NCBI GenBank assembly: GCA_900543095.1
Contig: UQQD01000005.1
Span: 18,465 to 82,464, forward strand
Source of the DNA: an uncultured Ruminococcus sp.
GTDB taxonomy: Bacteria; Bacillota; Clostridia; Oscillospirales; Acutalibacteraceae
DNA length: 64,000 nt
Direction of reading: 5' to 3'
The translations under genes were made by a program, and so were the position numbers. The notes under the pieces were generated by a model. It did no database searches. It was not told the DNA's origin and saw nothing but the letters and a program-made list of their open reading frames with translations. Below, one piece after another: positions 59,502 through 64,000 of this stretch. Numbering within the stretch: position 1 is the stretch's first letter; each line of letters opens with the position of its first letter.

Positions 59502-61664
59502 ATGATAGATTTTGAATTTGAATTTCAATATGCAGAAGAAAAACAGCCCGCTTTGAAAAAAATCGGCGGCAGCATCCCAACGGGACGCTGCGTGGTGCTC
59601 TGCGGCGGCAGCGGCTGCGGAAAATCCACGCTGCTGCGGTGCATCAACGGATTGATCCCGCAGTTTTACGAGGGAGAACTGAAAGGCTTCTGCCGCCTGA
59701 ACGGGCAGGACACCGCCGGAATGCGTATCGGCGAGATCGGCGAGCTGGCCGCCTCGGTCTTTCAGGACCCACGCAGCCAGTTTTTTACCGTGAACAGCTC
59801 AAACGAAGTGGCTTTCGGACTTGAAAACCACGGTTTGCCGCAGAAAAAAACACAGCAGAGAGTGGACGAAGCGTTTCGCGTATTTCACCTCGAACGTCTG
59901 AAGGACCGCAATGTTTACGAGCTGTCGAGCGGCGAGCGGCAGCTTATTTCCATACTCTCGGCCTGGGCGATGGATACGGACATTTTACTTCTTGATGAGC
60001 CGACAGCCAACCTTGACTTTGCGGCGACACAGCAGCTGAAAAACATTTTGTTTATGCTGAAAAAGCAAGGCAAAACTCTGCTGCTCTGTGAACATCGATT
60101 ATATTATCTTGCGGATATTGCCGATGAATATTGGGTTATGACAGACGGCGAAATCAAAGGGAGATATACCGCAGAAGAGGCGAAGGCATTTTCACCGGAG
60201 CAGTGGCAATCACTCTCTCTTCGTACACTTGACCTTGCGAAGGTCACAGTACCGGAGAAAGAACCGCTGCCGAAAACCGTGCCGATGACACTTGACGTTT
60301 CAGATGTCCGCTATACATATGGCAGGAAGGCCGGAGATACCCTCTCCGGTGTCAGTTTTTCCGTCCGTGAACATGAGATTGTCGGTCTTGTAGGGGCCAA
60401 CGGCTGCGGCAAAACCACCCTTGGCAAGCTGATTGCAGGGCTTTACAAGCCCTCCGGCGGGCAGATATCCCTGTACGGCAAAGCACGAAAGCCAAAGGGT
60501 CTGCAAAAGCAGGTTATGTTTATCATGCAGGAGGCGGAATTTCAATTCTTCACGAACTCGGTTCTGCACGAGCTGCAATATGGTCACAGAGTTACCCCGG
60601 AATTTGAAAAGAAGATGAAAGCGCTTCTGAAAAGCATGGATATGTGGGACTGCCGTAACCGTCATCCCTTCTCGCTCTCCGGCGGGCAGATGCAGCGTCT
60701 GACGCTGATGACGGCGTATCTGTCCGACAAGCCCATCATCATACTGGACGAGCCGACAGCAGGACAGGACGCGGAAAGCATGGAGCAGTGCGCAGCGCTG
60801 ATCCGGGAGATGCGGAAGGAAAAGACTGTTCTCATCATCACCCACGATCTTGAATTGATTGCAGACGTCTGCGACCGCTGCATCGGACTTTCCGACGGAC
60901 AGGCGGAATCGGAATTCCCGGTCGCTGCGAAATACGATCTGCAAGCCATCCGAAAATACATGGAGAACTTTCGCCCTGCGGAGATTCCGCCGCAAAAGCA
61001 GCATAAAGAACGGTTTCACCCGGCGACAAAGCTGATCTTCTGGCTAACCTTGATGGTTGTGATCTCCACGGCAAACAATCACCTTGTCTATGCCTGCTAT
61101 GCGGCGCTTATCCTTTTGACCGCTGTTGACGGATGGTTCGGAACGGCTTTCGCCGGCGGTATAAGCTTCGGGGCGTTATGGGCTGCAAATGTGCTGTTTC
61201 CGAATACGGTGTTTTCATTTACACTCGTCTTGTTCCCGCGTATCATCGCTGTCGGCATTTCTATGCGGACACTGATCGGACGAAATGAGGCAAGCCGCAC
61301 TCTTGCCGCACTGCGCAATTTGCATCTGCCGGAGCGGCTCATAATGATTGTCGCAGTGATTTTTCGCTTCTTTCCGGTGCTGTCCGGCGATATAAAGCTG
61401 CTGCGTCAATCTATCCGAACCCGAGGTGCATTTGTGACACCTTGGCAGAAGCTGCGTGCGCTTCCTTCCTATATTGAGATTCTTACGGTTCCGATGGCGC
61501 TGCGGGTCATCCGCATTGCGGAAACGCTTTCAGCTTCCGCCGAAACACGGGGAATAGATTTAAAGCGGCGTAAAAGTAATTACCTTTCGCTTCGGTTCTC
61601 CCCGTGGGACATTGTATTCTGCACTGTGCTGGCGGCATCGGTCGCTGCCGGTCTTATTCTGTGA
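59502..61664 (+). CDS. Single-chain ECF transporter module (EcfA-EcfA-EcfT fusion)
   Basis: A 720-residue protein combining both ATPases and the coupling membrane subunit of an energy-coupling-factor importer. ATPase 1 (about 1-225) has GGSGCGKSTLL, VFQDPRSQFF, signature LSSGERQ and LLLDEPTANLD. ATPase 2 (about 260-480) has GANGCGKTTLG, SLSGGQMQRL and IILDEPTAGQD. EcfT (about 495-720) has five to six hydrophobic segments and the coupling motif AETRGI near its end. Normally these are three genes; a fusion of all three is uncommon. The ATG at 59502 has only a weak SD. GC and codon use are clearly higher than in the core genes. Confidence 0.92.
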   Translation: MIDFEFEFQYAEEKQPALKKIGGSIPTGRCVVLCGGSGCGKSTLLRCINGLIPQFYEGELKGFCRLNGQDTAGMRIGEIGELAASVFQDPRSQFFTVNSSNEVAFGLENHGLPQKKTQQRVDEAFRVFHLERLKDRNVYELSSGERQLISILSAWAMDTDILLLDEPTANLDFAATQQLKNILFMLKKQGKTLLLCEHRLYYLADIADEYWVMTDGEIKGRYTAEEAKAFSPEQWQSLSLRTLDLAKVTVPEKEPLPKTVPMTLDVSDVRYTYGRKAGDTLSGVSFSVREHEIVGLVGANGCGKTTLGKLIAGLYKPSGGQISLYGKARKPKGLQKQVMFIMQEAEFQFFTNSVLHELQYGHRVTPEFEKKMKALLKSMDMWDCRNRHPFSLSGGQMQRLTLMTAYLSDKPIIILDEPTAGQDAESMEQCAALIREMRKEKTVLIITHDLELIADVCDRCIGLSDGQAESEFPVAAKYDLQAIRKYMENFRPAEIPPQKQHKERFHPATKLIFWLTLMVVISTANNHLVYACYAALILLTAVDGWFGTAFAGGISFGALWAANVLFPNTVFSFTLVLFPRIIAVGISMRTLIGRNEASRTLAALRNLHLPERLIMIVAVIFRFFPVLSGDIKLLRQSIRTRGAFVTPWQKLRALPSYIEILTVPMALRVIRIAETLSASAETRGIDLKRRKSNYLSLRFSPWDIVFCTVLAASVAAGLIL

Positions 61665-61726
61665 CAGCCGCCAGAAAGTGGCTTTCAATATAAAAATATA
61701 CATAAACATAAAGGAGTTTTTGGTCT

Positions 61727-62332
61727 ATGAAAACCGTAAACACAAACAAGCTGAAAATCAAGGACATCATTACCGTTGTCCTGCTGGCACTGATCAATGT
61801 CGTGATCTTCTTTGCAAGCTCACTTTTGTATGCAACACCGATTACCATTGTTCTCATGCCCGTGTTCTTTGCCCTGCTTGAAGGCGTTGTTTACTTCATT
61901 ATCGGCACGAAGGTGAAAAAGCCCGGTGCGATTCTCATTTACAGCATTGTCCGCGCCATTATGGGCGGATACCTGCCGTATATCATTCTGTTTGTCCTCT
62001 CCGGTATTATCGCGGAGCTGATTTTATGGAAAACAGGCTATGGAAACGGAAAGGCTCTCACGGTAAGCTACATCATCAATCAAGTGTTTGCCGCTTTCGG
62101 AAGCACAGTGATTCCTTACGCCATTGCCGCTAAAGCCATGGCAGATCAAGCTGTATCCGACGGTCGACAGGATAATATTCTGAAGGCTTCCGAAATTCTT
62201 CAATCGTGGTGGTCGGTCGCCCTGATTGCGGGCGTGATCGTTGCCGCATTCATTGGTGCCGCCCTCGGCAAGGGGATCGTGAAGAAGCATTTTGCTTCGC
62301 AGCGCACAGCGGAGGAATCCAACCATGAATAA
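61727..62332 (+). CDS. MptD/Trep_Strep-family ECF substrate-binding (S) component
   Basis: A 201-residue membrane protein with about six hydrophobic segments, beginning with KLKIKDIITVVLLALINVVIFF, then LYATPITIVLMPVFFALLEGVVYF and KPGAILIYSIVRAIMGGYLPYI. This pattern is that of the Trep_Strep/MptD family of ECF S components, whose ligands are mostly unknown. AAGGAG precedes the ATG at 61727. It directly follows the A-A-T fusion, its natural partner, and overlaps the next ABC gene by 8 nt. Confidence 0.88.
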   Translation: MKTVNTNKLKIKDIITVVLLALINVVIFFASSLLYATPITIVLMPVFFALLEGVVYFIIGTKVKKPGAILIYSIVRAIMGGYLPYIILFVLSGIIAELILWKTGYGNGKALTVSYIINQVFAAFGSTVIPYAIAAKAMADQAVSDGRQDNILKASEILQSWWSVALIAGVIVAAFIGAALGKGIVKKHFASQRTAEESNHE

Positions 62333-64000
62333 AACATCTGAGCAAAAGCTCTCCGCCTCCTCTTGGCTCATGGAGCTTTCAAAAGGCAGACGGGGCGAAT
62401 ATGCATTAAGCATTATCGCTGCACTGATGGGCGTCGCCTGCTCACTCATTCCCTATTTTATTATCATCAAAATCATTACCGCTCTTGTAAACGGCACGGC
62501 GGAGCTTTCCGGCTGCCTGACCCTCTGCGCGTGGATGGCGGGGTTTTGGGTGCTGCGCTATGTGCTGCACAGCGTTTCCACCTCGCTTTCTCATCATACC
62601 ACCTTCCATGTGTTGGCCAATACCCGCACACGGCTGCTCGACAAGCTGGCAACTCTGCCGCTCGGCACCGTGCTTGACCGTTCCTCCGGCTCGTATAAAA
62701 ACATCATCGTGGAACGGGTGGACTCTATTGAAACCACCCTTGCCCATCTTCTGCCGGAGATGACGACCAATATCATCGGCGCGCTGGCTGTGTTGGTGCT
62801 GCTGTTTATCGAGGATTGGCGCATGGGGCTTTCCATGCTGATCGTCGTTCCGCTCGGAATTATCTGCTTTATGTCCATGTTCAAAGGGTACAACGAGAAG
62901 TTTCAGCGTACCGTCACCTCGACAAAAGCGCTCAACGACACCGCCGTGGAATACATCGGCGGAATTGAGGTCATCAAGGCGTTCGGGCAGTCCAAAACCA
63001 GCTACGCAAAGTTTGTCAACGCCGCGAAGGAAGGCGCAGACTGCTTCATTGACTGGATGCGCGGAAGTCTTTTCGGACAGGTAGCCGGAATGGCGATATT
63101 TCCCTCAACGCTTCTCGGCATTTTGCCGGTGGGATGCCTTCTCTATATGCACGGCACACTGTCGGCGGAAACATTCCTTGCCGTCATCGTGCTTTCGTTC
63201 GGCGTTATGCAGCCGCTGATCACCGCCTTTTCCTACACCGACGACATCGCACAGGTCAAGACCATTGTCGGCGAGGTAGCGGAGGTTCTGTCCGGTGAGG
63301 ATATGCAGCGTCCAATGACGGCGGAAAAGCTGCCGTCTGATAACGCCATCGAGCTGAAAAACGTCCGCTTTGCCTATCACGACAAGGAGGTGCTGCACGG
63401 GATCAATCTGCACATTGAACTGGGGACGGTCAATGCCCTTGTGGGGCCCTCCGGCAGCGGAAAGTCCACCATTGCGCGGCTCATCGCCTCCCTGTGGGAT
63501 GTAAAGGACGGTTCCATTGAACTGGGCGGCGTGGATATCCGTGCACTTCCGCTGACGGAGTGTACGAAGCGCATCGCCTATGTGTCCCAGGACAACTATC
63601 TCTTTAATGAGAGCGTCAGGGAAAATATCAGGCAGGGGAATCCGCAGGCGACAGATGCGCAGGTGGAAGAGGTCACAAAATTAAGTGGTTGTTATGATTT
63701 CATTATGAATCTGGAAAATGGATTTGACACGATAGTCGGAGGGGCCGGAGGCCATTTGTCGGGTGGTGAGAGACAGAGAATATCCATAGCCAGAGCGATG
63801 CTCAAGGATGCTCCCATTGTCATTCTGGATGAGGCAACTGCGTATACAGATCCGGAAAATGAGGCGATTTTACAAAGTTCGATTGCAAGGCTTGTGAAGG
63901 GAAAGACACTGCTTGTCATTGCCCATAGATTATCTACCATCAAGGATTCGGATCAGATATTTGTGATAGCGGATGGAAATGTGCAGGCACACGGAACACA
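62325..64000 (+). CDS. ABC transporter, fused membrane and ATP-binding domains, 3' end outside window
   Basis: At least 558 residues of a type IV (exporter-fold) half-transporter. The membrane domain (about 15-310) has six hydrophobic segments; the ATPase follows with ALVGPSGSGKSTIARLIA (Walker A), a Q-loop in YVSQDNYLF, signature HLSGGERQRISIARAM, Walker B IVILDEATAYTD and the switch His in VIAHRLST. The ATG at 62325 overlaps the S-component stop. A second half-transporter probably follows. Pairing with an ECF S component resembles the YbtPQ/IrtAB-type metal-chelate importers, as an inference. Codon use changes abruptly at about 63.65 kb. Confidence 0.92.
   Translation, partial: MNKTSEQKLSASSWLMELSKGRRGEYALSIIAALMGVACSLIPYFIIIKIITALVNGTAELSGCLTLCAWMAGFWVLRYVLHSVSTSLSHHTTFHVLANTRTRLLDKLATLPLGTVLDRSSGSYKNIIVERVDSIETTLAHLLPEMTTNIIGALAVLVLLFIEDWRMGLSMLIVVPLGIICFMSMFKGYNEKFQRTVTSTKALNDTAVEYIGGIEVIKAFGQSKTSYAKFVNAAKEGADCFIDWMRGSLFGQVAGMAIFPSTLLGILPVGCLLYMHGTLSAETFLAVIVLSFGVMQPLITAFSYTDDIAQVKTIVGEVAEVLSGEDMQRPMTAEKLPSDNAIELKNVRFAYHDKEVLHGINLHIELGTVNALVGPSGSGKSTIARLIASLWDVKDGSIELGGVDIRALPLTECTKRIAYVSQDNYLFNESVRENIRQGNPQATDAQVEEVTKLSGCYDFIMNLENGFDTIVGGAGGHLSGGERQRISIARAMLKDAPIVILDEATAYTDPENEAILQSSIARLVKGKTLLVIAHRLSTIKDSDQIFVIADGNVQAHGT

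Noticed and set aside
60300..61019. Long minus-strand frame opposite the ECF gene
   Set aside because: It is antisense to well-conserved ATPase motifs and is a by-product of GC-rich codon use.
1..64000. CRISPR arrays, rRNA genes or replication origin
   Set aside because: No regularly spaced repeats, rRNA segments or clusters of DnaA boxes were seen on reading through the window.

Overview
The window looks like a chromosomal segment of a low-GC, spore-forming Firmicute of class Clostridia, probably an Oscillospirales/Ruminococcus-type gut bacterium. Pointers are the B. subtilis-like blocks (rplS-lepB-rbgA-rnhB, divIVA-ylmH-sepF-ylmE, miaB-ricA-mutS-mutL-miaA, aroQ-pepP-efp, rnc-smc-ftsY), frequent TTG/GTG starts behind strong AGGAGG sites, sigma-A promoters with 17-nt spacers, and sporulation-type genes (yunB, a GerQ-like protein). 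The exact genus is inference.

Region 1 (1-41.2 kb) is core housekeeping, all on the minus strand and read from high to low coordinates: infC-rpmI-rplT behind an L20-type attenuator; rRNA methyltransferase, dprA, topA, trmFO, plsX, rnc, a radical SAM gene, smc, ftsY, rdgB, yhbY, nadD, yqeK, rsfS and leuS; rpsU; aroQ-pepP; efp plus a zinc-ribbon gene; yunB; miaB-ricA-mutS-mutL-miaA; an HlyD-like/division cluster; ileS, lspA, rluD; rplS behind an L19-type leader; lepB, rbgA, rnhB (cut by the window edge).

Region 2 (41.2-47.7 kb) is a four-gene surface-polymer operon with its own promoter: an IspD/TarI-like cytidylyltransferase, an extended SDR, a degenerate SDR fused to a LicD phosphotransferase, and a degenerate GT-A domain fused to a CDP-glycerol-type polyol-phosphate transferase. 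Together they could make a CDP-activated polyol and attach polyol-phosphate or phosphocholine-like groups to a glycan; the product is not identifiable from sequence.

Region 3 (47.8-56.5 kb) has a plus-strand pair (CPBP protease, tadA) and, on the minus strand, a murD-M42-M42-GNAT-PLP lyase operon, a class I glutamine amidotransferase with a terminator hairpin in its leader, and a GerQ-like protein.

Region 4 (56.6-57.5 kb) is a scarred junction: a decayed transposase between 26-bp direct repeats, a strong promoter, two orphan 5' halves of tRNA-Ser and one intact tRNA-Ser(CGA). Region 5 (57.5-64 kb) is plus-strand accessory DNA with visibly higher GC: GNAT, an autoregulated TetR, a single-chain ECF module (A-A-T), an MptD-type S component and an ABC transmembrane/ATPase protein running off the window. 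A TTAG-N6-CTAA palindrome before the ECF gene suggests metal- or haem-related regulation, as an inference. The strongest leads are the fused, partly degenerate surface-polymer enzymes, the tRNA-Ser/IS scar, a pseudoknot-capable element before aroQ, unusual start codons (ATT radical SAM, ATC infC), the yunB ribosome-binding site inside a terminator, and a codon-usage break inside the last ABC gene.
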